The notes under the pieces were generated by a model, which saw nothing but the letters and a program-made list of their open reading frames with translations, had not been told where the DNA came from and did not search any database. DNA of 64,000 nucleotides from positions 107,139,823 to 107,203,822 of the forward strand of contig OW386291.2 in assembly GCA_936432065.2 (NCBI GenBank), in the 5' to 3' direction. This document shows positions 54,830 through 64,000 of this stretch, piece after piece. Every line of letters starts with the position of its first letter. The first letter of the stretch is position 1. The DNA comes from Rutpela maculata (Eukaryota; Arthropoda; Insecta; Coleoptera; Cerambycidae). Made by a program: the position numbers and the translations under genes.

Positions 54830-55661
54830 AACTCTTTTAGACGAGGAAAAAAAATGTAGAAAACTGGGAAGTTATTTTAGTGAAACTGTCAATCTACTGT
54901 TTTTTTTTACTATATATTAAATCACAGAGTACAGTAACCACACAGAGGCGAAAGCTTTGGCGGAAAGTTTTGATGGCTCGATTTCTGTAACCATGTGTTC
55001 CAATTGCATCTACACTGAGAGAAATATGTTGTTAATTTATTTCTATGTCCTGTGTACCACATTTTCTATCATAATCACAAGCAGAACAATGAAAGTAGTT
55101 TGTACCTTTCCCACTCTTTTTTAACCATCCACTAAATCTTTCGTCATTTAGGCACGAATCAATAAACTTTTGTTCATATTTCGTATATATTTTTTTTTAA
55201 GTGTACTATGACTAGTAGACGCTATATTAGCGAAATTGGAATCACTACTCATAATGAACAATATTTTATAAGAACTAAACGATAAAAAATATTTGAATTA
55301 AAACGGTATATCGGCCTGGGTTTCACTGGTCATAAACGAGTTCGAACAAGACTGCGTAATCATCGAAAGGGGTTTCCAAACTAAAGTGCGGATTTTACAA
55401 GCAGCTATAGCTCTAGCGGTATCTAGCGACTATTACGAAACCTACTTAGAAATCGTCAGGGATGTAGGTATCTAAAATTGTTCCGCAGTGGGTGCGGCAT
55501 TTTTTCCTTTTTGGTGGACTTTAAAAAATTCAGGTAATACTCTAATAAAATAATTGACCCATATGCAAAAAAACTGTAGATTTAGCAGGTCGGACTAAAA
55601 ACTGGGAAGAAAACCAAAAAACGGTAGATCTACTGAAAAAACAGTAGAGTTGGCAACCATG
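54830..55661. mobile_element. hAT-like element, 832 bp, 8-bp TSD CCCTGTAT
   Basis: Flanked by CCCTGTAT at 54822-54829 and 55662-55669. The unoccupied mirror arm (~57215-57225) has a single copy. Ends: CACTGTTGCCAACTCT and, reverse-complemented, CATGGTTGCCAACTCT. On the minus strand 55170-55020 encodes KYEQKFIDSCLNDERFSGWL and KKSGKGTNYFHCSACDYD, a partial BED-type zinc finger as in hAT proteins. Non-autonomous. Confidence 0.85.
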
Positions 55662-55715
55662 CCCTGTATACAAAATTTCGTTAAAAAATATTAATTCCTC
55701 TACAAAAAAATCATA

Positions 55716-56628
55716 CACTCAAAGAAAATGATAGGTAAATTCAACCAAAAAGAGCATATCAAATCGCGCCTATCTAGTTTCATAGTTAAATCAATAAGAA
55801 AAGAATAGTCATACAACTTTATTTGTTTTCGTAAACAAATAGTAGTTTAATAATCATATCTTCTTGTAACAAATTAAATAGTACAATGACATTTTTTTAT
55901 GTTCACTAACCATTTTCAATTTGGTCTACAATTAAATAGTACGACTTTGTTTTTTGTTCACCAACTAATTTTTAGGTTGATCTATACTTTATTGTGTGAT
56001 GAAGTTTTTTTTGGTTAGCCAAAGCCAGAATCTCAGTATTGAGACATCAGACCACCCAAACCAAAGATTAGAGATCGTTTATAAGATCCATCCAAATATA
56101 TTGATGATCCCTGAGAGAATTTGAACATTGCAATCATGTTATTAATTTTCTATAAATTCATAAGAGTATAAGATAATGCATGATTGATTATTGTCAGTGA
56201 TTTGTATGTGGCGTCATCTGGGAATAATTTCTGTAATAGACTACGTGGTAAGCAAGCAAATTTTATGGTAATTCTTTTAGAACTTCTAGAAGACGACAAT
56301 AATATTGGTTTGTCTACCAAGTACAATAATACAGCGAACTAATACTGGGTTAGAATTACAATTCGATAATAGTAAAAAATAAAATATATATTATCTAGTT
56401 TAATTTGACAGAATTCAACAAAATAATAGTCAGACGAAAAAAATAATAGTCTTATTCATCTATTTTTTAAGTTAATGTTTGTTTTGTTGTACAACTTTTT
56501 ATTAATTAAAATAACAATCACCTCTTGTTTAAAAATACCATCAATATAATTTAGTTTAACAAAATTAACGATATTGTTAGTTAACCATTTTATTTTTGTT
56601 GAATTCACCCATACTATTTCTTTGAGTG
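55716..56628. mobile_element. TA-flanked MITE, 913 bp (Tc1/mariner-type)
   Basis: TIRs CACTCAAAGAAAATG and CACTCAAAGAAATAG with further matched GAATTCAAC/AAATTCAACC blocks. TA at 55714-55715 and 56629-56630. The mirror arm lacks the insertion (AAAAATCACATCTAAG at ~57165). No transposase recognised inside. Confidence 0.85.
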
Positions 56629-57462
56629 TATCTAAGATTTCAATAATAATCACCCCACTATTCGAGTTATTTATAATCGGATATTTCCATAACTTGGTAG
56701 TCGTGTAATAAAGACGCTAAAGCATTAGGACACATTTTTTATCCAAAACACTATTATGAAATGAATATTTGAAAAATGGTAGCTATTTTTTAAAATACTT
56801 AGAACTCGGCATACCAATAGCTTTGTCAACATGGAGTGCTTTGGAATAGATTTGACAATTGCATCGAATCTTAAATTAAACTTAAACATGGCTGCACAAC
56901 AATTAATTATTGCTGAAAAAATTGAAATAATAAGAATTGTCAAATCCATTCCAAAGCACTCCATGTTAACAAAGATATTGGTATGCCGAATTCTAATTAT
57001 TTTAAAAAATAGCCACCATTTTTCAAATATTCATTTCATAATAGTGTTTTGGACAAAAAATGTGTCCTAATACGTAATTAGCGTTATTATTACACGACTA
57101 CCAAGTTATGTAAATATCCGACAATAAATAACTCGAATAGTAGGGTGATTATTATTGAAATCTTAGATGTGATTTTTTTGTAGAGGAATGAATATTTTTT
57201 AACGAAATTTGGTATACAGGGGTTTTAGGTCATGCCGAACAAGATTTTGTAAAAACAAAAACTCTATCTCAATCGCTAATATAAATTTCTAATTTTTGCC
57301 AATTTCTTTTGATCATAGTACGCGTATTTAATTTCGAAAAAAAAAATTTTTAAATAACTTTTTAATCACAATCTGAAGCAAAAGTAGTATACCAAATTTG
57401 ATCTAAATTGATCAACAAATTGCCGAGATATTGAGGTGTAGTGATGAAAAGTGAGACACACT

Positions 57463-57689
57463 GTATATACAGTGTGTGTAGTGGCGGGTTGGGCATAGGG
57501 AGTAAGAATTGCAACATCGTGTGTGCCAGCTGGCTGAAATGAAATAACTGAGAACGGGGATGCTTCAGTGGTCTAGCGCCGACTCGTTAATCTATGCCGC
57601 CGACGGGCGAGTTTGCTATTAGGTACCTGGGTTGTCATATCTCTCGCGCTACGTGGAAGTACATGCCCAAGCCGCAATTACACGCACTG
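57463..57689 (+). repeat. GC-richer insert, possibly tRNA-derived SINE
   Basis: GGATGCTTCAGTGGTCTAGC, GACTCGTTAATC and GACGGGCGAGTTTGC resemble A-box, anticodon-loop and a weak B-box region. It lies between the second palindrome and the outer right arm, so it is a separate insertion or part of one. No poly-A or clear ends. Confidence 0.35.
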
Positions 57690-57910
57690 TATGATCATGC
57701 TTTATACATATTATTACTAAATTGAAGTAAAGCGGGTATTGTGCGTGCGAAAATATGTGATTTGACGTCACTTCCGGCAAAACCGAAAGTTCAGGCACAT
57801 CAATCTAAGATCAAATAATGGTAAATAGTCTGGTTATTTATTTCCAGCAGTTATCATTTCAATAACTGCAGTAGTTTTGAGAAATCGTGGTACAGTCTTC
57901 GGAGTCACAA

Positions 57911-59759
57911 ATGCTTCTTACGACAACGTAGAACACGTCACACACAAAAAAAAATGGCAAAATACGATAAGTGGATGTCATAAATATTTACCATATATTT
58001 TTTATTTTTTTCGTTTTGGTACACGTAAATAATAATAAAAGCTTGCTTTTAAAGTTTTTTTTTTAAATTTAATTGTATTTTTAAATTATTAGTTACTTAC
58101 GTATTAATTATTTTATTTTATATTCATACTTAAAACAGTACTGTGCGCGTCCTTACTTAAGGATTGGATTTTGCAGAGTGAGTAGGAAATACAGGTTTAT
58201 TTTCGATTTATTATGATTATTTAAAAAACCAAACATAGTAAAATCTTTAAAACAGTTTTAGATACTTGCTATTGTTCTAAAGAATACAACTATATCGTTT
58301 TTTATTGTAAATTTCTGATGTACTAGAATATTGCAGTTTGTCAATGAAAATAGTGTCTAAATTTCATTATTAGAGCATGGCATATAACTATGTACAAAAT
58401 TTATGATAAAAATTTTATATGGTTGTATTCCTTAGAACAACAGAAAGTATCTGAAACTATTTTAAATATTATACCATTTATGATTTTTTAAATATCTATA
58501 ATAAACCGAAAAATAAACATATATTTCCCACTCACTCCCATCCTTAAAACCGGATCCTTCGCCATTTCTTAGAAAACAATAAGTACAACCCTTATTTTTA
58601 TTTCAGATGACTGCGTAAGTAATTTTAGAAAGTCTGTGATGAAATGACATAAAAACTAATCCAAATTTTGAAAATTAAGTCTTTAAGATTTTAATAAGTA
58701 ATTTATACAATTATTATATATACTGACGTTTAAAACAAAATTGAATACAAAATTTCGAAATTACATGATAAAATCGTTTTATAGAAATAACGTCAATTTT
58801 AGCACTATCTGCCCCTTTTTATGACGTTTAACTACTACCTACTACTATACCTACTCGGAAATTTGATTTTGAATACATTCATTTAACCCTCAATCAGGTA
58901 GGTACCCTTATTGAGACTCCAATGTCCCAAAAAGTACCTAAGTATATATTTTTAAACATGTTTACAAGTTTTCATTATCATAACAGTTAAACCCTCTTAC
59001 AATTTAGTTTTATTACTAAATTACCAATAAACTATTAAAAAATAAATAAAGCTGTATACTTAGTATGACTCGTCCGGTATTATTTTGGGTAAAAAATGCC
59101 AATTAAATATTGAGCACAAACGTTATTCTCGAAATTACTCTTTATACACCCCTATTTAATTATTTTGGATTTCATACTTCATTATTCTTGGACAATTTCC
59201 ACATTAAAAACAAAACGTTTGACACCACATCAACTAAAATTCAAATTTTGTATATAAAAATGAATAGCATCAGTAAAACTTTAGAATTTATTAGTTAACA
59301 TTTACACATGGCTCGGCAATTAAGCGGAGAATAAACAAACATTTTTTTACAAGACTCTCCGCGTGGAGTACGTCCGTTTAAACTTCTTATTTACGTTTAC
59401 TTCAGGCAACCAAAAATACATAAACGTAAAACAAAATAATTGTGCTACCGTTTAAATTAAGAACGTAAACACATTTACTAAATCATATTTTTATATCTAT
59501 AATTTTACAAGCCAACCGACGGCTACACTCACATGCAGATAAATGTGTCATAAAAGCGTCAATAATTACCTCTCCTGTTTCATGGCTAGTTGATCGCTTG
59601 TGTAATCTCAAATTTCTACAAGAATGGAGTTGATAGATTTACACTTACATCACAGTTTCACTTTTAAGACAGGAACAGCGGTTGTTGACTACAGCAATGT
59701 CAATTTCTTTGTGTATTCTCCTCCTACCATTTATTGTAAAGCGCCAGCTTGCCCGAGCA
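57911..59759. other. AT-rich upstream region of the ARID5-like gene
   Basis: No exon, RNA or delimited repeat recognised. GC content rises from ~59340 toward the gene. Confidence 0.5.
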
Positions 59760-59893
59760 AACGTCGAAATATTACGAGCGCCGACGACTGTAGCTCTGTA
59801 TCGTGACGTCATATAATTAGAGTAAATACAAAGTAGATGGTGGTGTCAGCGTGTTGTTTTGTAGTGTGCTCTGTGATTAATTGTGAATAAAAA
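59760..59893 (+). promoter_or_regulatory. Likely promoter/5'UTR of ARID5-like gene, CRE site
   Basis: A perfect CRE/ATF palindrome TGACGTCA lies at 59804-59811, ~83 bp upstream of the start codon, in a locally GC-richer segment (GAGCGCCGACGACTG). The CRE call is sequence-level; transcription start and use are inferred. Confidence 0.5.
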
Positions 59894-60733
59894 ATGGATA
59901 ATAATGATGTACAGGTATGAAAATATTCTGCACAATACTTTAATAGATTTGGAATATTTTGGTGAAGGTCTTATAATTTTAGGACGTCTAATAACATTTT
60001 TAATTGATATTTATTATTATGACTTTCTATAAATATTAATTAATTGGTAGCTATAATTAAATTATGCTCGTTCGCATTATCTTCCCTCAAACAATTTTAT
60101 TTTCGGTGCCTTAGTTTATCGAATATGTCGTACTGCGGTTGTATTTGACATGGAATTAACATTTTATTAGTCATTAATTAAAAATATTTTTATATTTTAA
60201 TTTTACCTATTATTTTTTAATTATGGATTTGCGTCGTTTGATACGTTTCCTCGGGCTAGGTACATTCGGACTCATGTTGATATTTAGTTGTTATCGTTAA
60301 TAAAATATTTGTCGTGGTAATAGTTTTCAATTAAATACAATATTCTACTTTCGATATGAGATCCGAGGTATTTATATCAACTTTCTGTTTATGTAATTGG
60401 TTTTTATGTGTATTATAAACCGCATTTGTGTGTCAAAATGTTATTTTTAATTCTTTGTTTTGTTTTATCTATTTGCAGTTGGTCGGAGGGCCCTGCGGCC
60501 AACACGGGCCGTACACATTTTACAAAGCGTTTAAATATGCGAAAAACGGAATTAAGAGAATAGTGACTTTAAGTGAGTTTTTCTTTGTTAAAATGTGGCG
60601 AGACTCAGACTTATTGTGTATTGGTGAATTACAATTATTATGGATTGATAAAAATAGTGAACAAGTGTTGGCGAGTTTACGCCTTTATTTTTTGCCTGAA
60701 AATACACCTGAAGGCCGGATGGACCATGGAGAG
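59894..60733 (+). CDS. ARID5B: ARID5B-like protein, first two coding exons (partial)
   Basis: join(59894..59914, 60479..60733). Exon 1 is ATG GAT AAT AAT GAT GTA CAG (MDNNDVQ) followed by GTATGA. The 564-nt intron ends TTTGCAG at 60478. Exon 2 encodes LVGGPCGQHGPYTFYKAFKY, RIVTLSEFFFVKMW, LLCIGELQLLWIDKNSEQVL, ASLRLYFLPENTPEGRMDHG and ends GAG|GTAAGA at 60733. Both junctions are phase 0. The GPCGxHGPYxFYKAF ... LCIxELQLLW ... LYFLPExTPxGR..DHGE series is the conserved N-terminal BAH-like domain of ARID5A/5B chromatin regulators (nuclear, AT-rich DNA binding, histone-demethylase partner in vertebrates). The ARID domain must lie in later exons outside the window. Exon 2 has normal codon use and no disruption. 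This is the clearest host gene in the window. Confidence 0.85.
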
Positions 60734-62062
60734 GTAAGAAATATCTGTTTAAATTGTCGTGTATTGTATCATCGCATTTTAACGTTGTATTGTTCCCTTA
60801 ATTATATTCTATTATGGCATCTGTTAAATTCGGTTTTATTTAACGGCTAGAATTTAAAACGAACAATAACAATAATTCTATAAAAAATAAATATACTTGT
60901 TAAAATTTATAAGGATTTGTAATTATGAACGTCATTTAATTATAAATCAGTTTTTCTTTTTAACTATTTTTAATGTAAATGAAGCCTTGGAAGTCAAATG
61001 TATCGTCCAGTATCGGTATGAAACGTGGCGTTGCGATTTCAAGTAAATCCTCGTTACGCAGAATCTATCTTCGATGCATTTGCCGCTCTCTAATGATCGG
61101 ACGTGATATTTCCCTCCAGTAGAGCTACACTTGAGCCGGTTTACAAAGATTATCCCACTCTAGTTTATGTTTCTCTTTCTACTTTATACTCGTATATGAC
61201 GTTATTATTTCTATATCCAAAACTGATTGTAATTTAAAGACAATTTATGTGAAGCTACAAAATGCATTTCAAGTAAATTTAAATTTATAAATTTACAATC
61301 TACATTGTCGGTTGCATTATTTACAAATGGGTTAGATCATTATCGCGTAATAAAAATTTAAAAATTTATTTCACTCCGATACTCTTGCTTTTTTACAACA
61401 CGGGTCGCGTAAACAATAAACAAAGTACCTAATAGATAGTTATTTTTGTCTAAAAATAGTCGGTCGAGTTGGTGAATCATATCAAAACTTACTTCGAGCC
61501 CTCTCGATACCACTTCACGGTAATACAATAATATTAGAAGGAAATATTATGCACATAATCAGTTCTAGGTGCTTTTTATACAATTTAATTTCTTATTGTC
61601 CTCGCTTTATAAACATCTGTGAAAATACGTTTTTGTTATCGTGTCATTATCGTTCGGTGTACGTTTTAATCTTTATCTCCCATTTAGTTTTTAATGTTTG
61701 TTTCCCAAATATTAGAGCGATAAAAAAATTTTAAATACGTGGAAGTAACATGTTCGGTTTCAACTTTTAACATTGAACGATGATAAATATTTCTCTAGAA
61801 CATTTATTAAATGTAAATTATTTAATTATGCATGTTTTTATTATGTAATAATAGGTAGGCATTAATTGATTGGATAGGTATGTGTACAGGATTAATTGTT
61901 ATATTTTGACACCTTTTCAACTTGTATTTTCTTAGCAATGTGAAAATAATAAATAGACACACGTTATAGAAATACTTAGAATTTTGTTTTTATTTCTCGC
62001 AACGACAAATTTAGTTTTCAACAAAATTACATGAAATATGCACCTTTTAAATTACATAGATA
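60734..62062 (+). other. Intron 2 of the ARID5-like gene, 5' part
   Basis: No exon seen. 61000-61180 is less AT-rich and more complex than its surroundings (TCGTCCAGTATCGG, CGGACGTGATATTTCCC), which might be regulatory, but no specific site is supported. The intron continues beyond the window end. Confidence 0.5.
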
Positions 62063-62364
62063 GCTCCACAAAATAAAAAAAATGGAACTCCTTTTGTAAA
62101 TAGCGAAGATAACCTAAAGAAAACCTCATAATTTAGGCTATTTTCGGGATTTACTAAAAATTGGTGGGTGATGGGGCTAAACTGACACCCGATTCGTATT
62201 CATCAATTCGAAATAGATAGGGCTTGCCCAATGGGAGTCCCAGAAACAGCCCACTTTTCACTTTTTTGTGAGTGTTTGTGGAATATATTTGCATACGCGG
62301 TATTCTATAAAATGGCGGAGGATCCGGTGATAGTCATATGTTACACAGCCACACAGACAGAAAT

Positions 62365-62498
62365 AGTATATTATATTACTAGGAGTAGAACGCACTCTTT
62401 TTTTGTGTTGAGCCCAGGATTTGCGGCTGAGGCAAAGCCGAAGCCGCAAACTGGGCGAAACACAAAAAAAGGCGTTCTACTCCATGTAATATATACTA
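62365..62498. repeat. ~60-bp-arm GC-rich palindrome
   Basis: GGAGTAGAACGC, TTTTTTTGTGTT and GCCCAGGATTTGCGGC on the left mirror GCCGCAAACTGGGC, AACACAAAAAAA and GCGTTCTACTCC on the right around a loop at ~62430. Confidence 0.85.
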
Positions 62499-62620
62499 TT
62501 TTTTCTTCAAGCGTATTAAAATGCAAAAATTCATTTATTTATCATAAATATACAAATATTCAAACTACAGTCTTACATGTTGACACAATATGACAAGTGG
62601 CTAGTGGATAGCGCGCCACC

Positions 62621-62770
62621 GGTGGCTTTCGGTATTAACATTATGTTACTAGTAAAACAATACCCACTGCGGTGGCGCTTTCGGAACTAACATTATGTTA
62701 CTAGTAAAACAATGTCCACTACGGTGGCGTTCGGTACTAACATTTTGTTATTAGTAAAACAATGTCCTAC
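62621..62770 (+). repeat. Three ~50-bp tandem units
   Basis: Units start GGTGGC at 62621, 62671 and 62723, each with TTCGG(T/A)A(T/C)TAACATT, TAGTAAAACAAT and CCCACT/TCCACT. Located between the 24-bp inverted boxes of the composite repeat. Confidence 0.85.
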
Positions 62771-63481
62771 TTCTACTTCTGTTTTTGGTGACATAATTTA
62801 AACATTTTAATACGCTTGAAGAAAAAAAATGTATGTTATTTTCGCGATTTACAAACACCTAAATACATAATAATAAAAGCTTGTTTAAAATTTTTTATAT
62901 TTAATTTTTTCCTAAATAGAAATTCGTGAATTTGAAAAACTAATAGAGGTTTATTTCATCAAAATTTTTAAATATTTTTACAGTGGCAAAATACCCAACA
63001 AACTAAGAAATAATTCTTCTTTAGTAAATAATTTTTTTACCCGATTAGAGTTAATATTTTTTTAAAAACGTAGTGGCATCATAAAATAATATGATTTTTT
63101 TGCAGCTAGTCTTTTTATGGAGAGACTAATTTTATCAACGAGGCTCGCAACGAGGTTAAAATGCCTGTTAGTGAAAAGTAACTAATAACAAGTTCAGGGT
63201 ACTTTCTGGAAAATAGGGAAAACCTGGAAAAGTCAGAGAATTTATGAATTTATAAAAAAAATTCGGGGAAAATTTATTAAAACTACTTATATCTAAAGTT
63301 GCGCCCCCCTCCCCGCTCGTCAAAAAATGTTTTCCATTTTCCATCCCCCGTTGAAAAGTCCTGGAAAACCTGAAAAAGTCAGAGAATTACAAAATTGTGA
63401 ATTGGCACACACCCTGAAAACCTTATATGCCTTAAGCGAGGCTTTAAGAACCTAAATACTATTTTTTTATGCTCCGATTTC

Positions 63482-63567
63482 AAATATAAAATAAAAGCCA
63501 CATCCAGATTTCCTATCAGTCTCCTACAATGAAAAAAAAATTGATAAGTACTACATTTGCACTCCAC
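63482..63567 (+). repeat. ACTTCCACATCC repeat, short 5' fragment
   Basis: CCACATCCAGATTTCCTATC, TACATTTGCACTCCACTATG; same subfamily as 28423-28625. Directly abuts a second, longer copy. Confidence 0.65.
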
Positions 63568-63568
63568 T

Positions 63569-64000
63569 ATGAAAAACCGCTGCCCAAGGAATCACTACTT
63601 CCACATCTATATTTTGTATCTAAGTCACTCACAACGAAAAAATTTTGTATGTGGAAATTATCGTTTATGGAATAATATAATATTTGAAATCCTCTACCCC
63701 AAAAACCCATAAAACGATACCCCACATCGGTAGCAGGGTGGGGGTGGTGATAGGGGGTGGTAGTGGGGGTGGATGAAGTAAAGAACATTTTGAAGTTTCT
63801 GGTTCTTATACACACCCTAAATCACAATTTTTTCTTTCCCTTTAATAATGGGGTGGGGGTGGTAATGGGGGTGGCTAATGCCAAAATTTTTTTTGAGACC
63901 TCAGCTTCTCTTGTATATACTAAATGCCAATTTTATGGACTCTTACCTGCTTGATTTACCTATTTTTCCCAAATTTACCCCAATTTACCCCCCAACCCTT
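63569..64000 (+). repeat. ACTTCCACATCC repeat, copy cut by window end
   Basis: AAAACCGCTGCCCAAGGAA, TACTTCCACAT, GGGTGGGGGTGGTGATAGGG (unoccupied gypsy target), GGGGGTGGATGAAGTA, then ATGGGGTGGGGGTGGTAATG. Most complete reference for the copy split by the LTR element. Confidence 0.9.

Larger units (their letters stand above)
54571..57462. mobile_element. Second palindromic element inside the outer arm
   Basis: Starts AGTGTGTCTCACTTTTCACC and ends with its inverse (GTGAGACACACT at 57451-57462), with TATA at both outer edges, suggesting TA-flanked mariner-type ends. Centre at ~56898 with a ~74-nt loop; ACATGGAGTGCTTTGGAAT is mirrored. Left arm minus its two insertions is ~536 bp; right arm is ~527 bp, an excellent match. 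Confidence 0.85.
53449..57910. mobile_element. Nested palindrome: outer inverted-repeat element
   Basis: Left arm 53449-53910 mirrors 54325-54566 plus 57690-57910. Shared: ACTGCAGTTATTGAAATG, GCCGGAAGTGACGTCAAATC, TTGAAGTAAA(A/G)CGGG, CACGT(G/A)CTTA, CTTGATAC...CAAAGTTGATTTTATTTTTC, TTTGTGAGACC/GGTCTCGCAAA. The right arm is cut between 54567 and ~57690 by another palindromic element. A GC-rich palindrome sits at the centre. Confidence 0.85.
62080..62860. repeat. Composite palindromic repeat in intron 2
   Basis: The outer part (62080-62350) matches the 52680-52985 family (GGGATTTACTAAAAATTGGTGG, TTGCCCAATGGGAG, GCGGAGGATCCGGTGATAGTCA). Near-perfect 24-bp inverted copies of TTTTTCTTCAAGCGTATTAA lie at 62499-62523 and 62803-62826, and TTATTTTCGCGATTTAC recurs at 62836. 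Confidence 0.7.

Noticed and set aside
56725..57070. Twin MECFG(M/I)DLTI frames on both strands
   Set aside because: Mirror images produced by the palindrome at 56630-57165, not two genes.
62621..62770. CRISPR-like spaced repeats
   Set aside because: Only three tandem units without unique spacers, in a eukaryotic intron.

Overview
The window looks like a TE-rich, AT-rich insect nuclear contig. The organism class is inferred: exon/intron structure with GT-AG introns, insect-type serine protease and ARID5-like exons, a Ty3/gypsy element with very long LTRs, a Crypton-type tyrosine recombinase, THAP and DDE transposase relics, and LINE fragments. A beetle is plausible but not proven. There is no bacterial gene organisation, no CRISPR and no operon.

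Only two host-gene pieces are seen, one at each end. At 110-349 (+) lies the last coding exon of a chymotrypsin-fold serine protease. At 59894-60733 (+) lie the first two coding exons of an ARID5B-like (AT-rich interaction domain 5) gene, which continues out of the window. The roughly 59 kb between them is almost entirely transposon sequence, much of it nested.

Layout: 390-1316 foldback repeat with a Cys-rich relic; 1500-2340 LINE relic; 3389-4540 DDE transposase relic split by a TIR element; 6127-6705, 13646-14240 and 16232-18838 further relics of one multi-copy protein family (GCDTTSA motif and/or CXC-like Cys cluster); 8262-9795 LINE relics; 9930-10170 THAP relic; 11821-12093 perfect-looking hairpin; 13326-14716 element with ~310-bp inverted ends; 16540-18385 LINE 3' ends in head-to-head arrangement; 20815-22490 DDE transposon with TIRs; 22516-23875 gypsy RT and hAT-like relics; 24103-27832 duplicated segment with a LINE between the copies.

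The centrepiece is a complete Ty3/gypsy retrotransposon on the minus strand (30346-40419). It has two 2024-bp LTRs, a 4-bp target duplication GTGA, a tRNA-Lys primer site, an intact gag, an intact pol reached by a -1 frameshift at a T TTA AAT slippery site, and a polypurine tract. It sits inside another repeat whose unoccupied paralogues at 42135 and 63569 confirm the insertion point.

Further right are a Crypton-type tyrosine recombinase relic with a 53-nt intron (43373-44671) behind a row of palindromes, a 3.7-kb span bounded by ~500-bp inverted repeats (46690-50400), and a nested palindrome (53449-57910). In the last, an outer inverted repeat holds a second palindrome, which itself holds a hAT-like MITE (8-bp TSD) and a TA-flanked MITE. 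The intact arm serves as an internal empty-site control.
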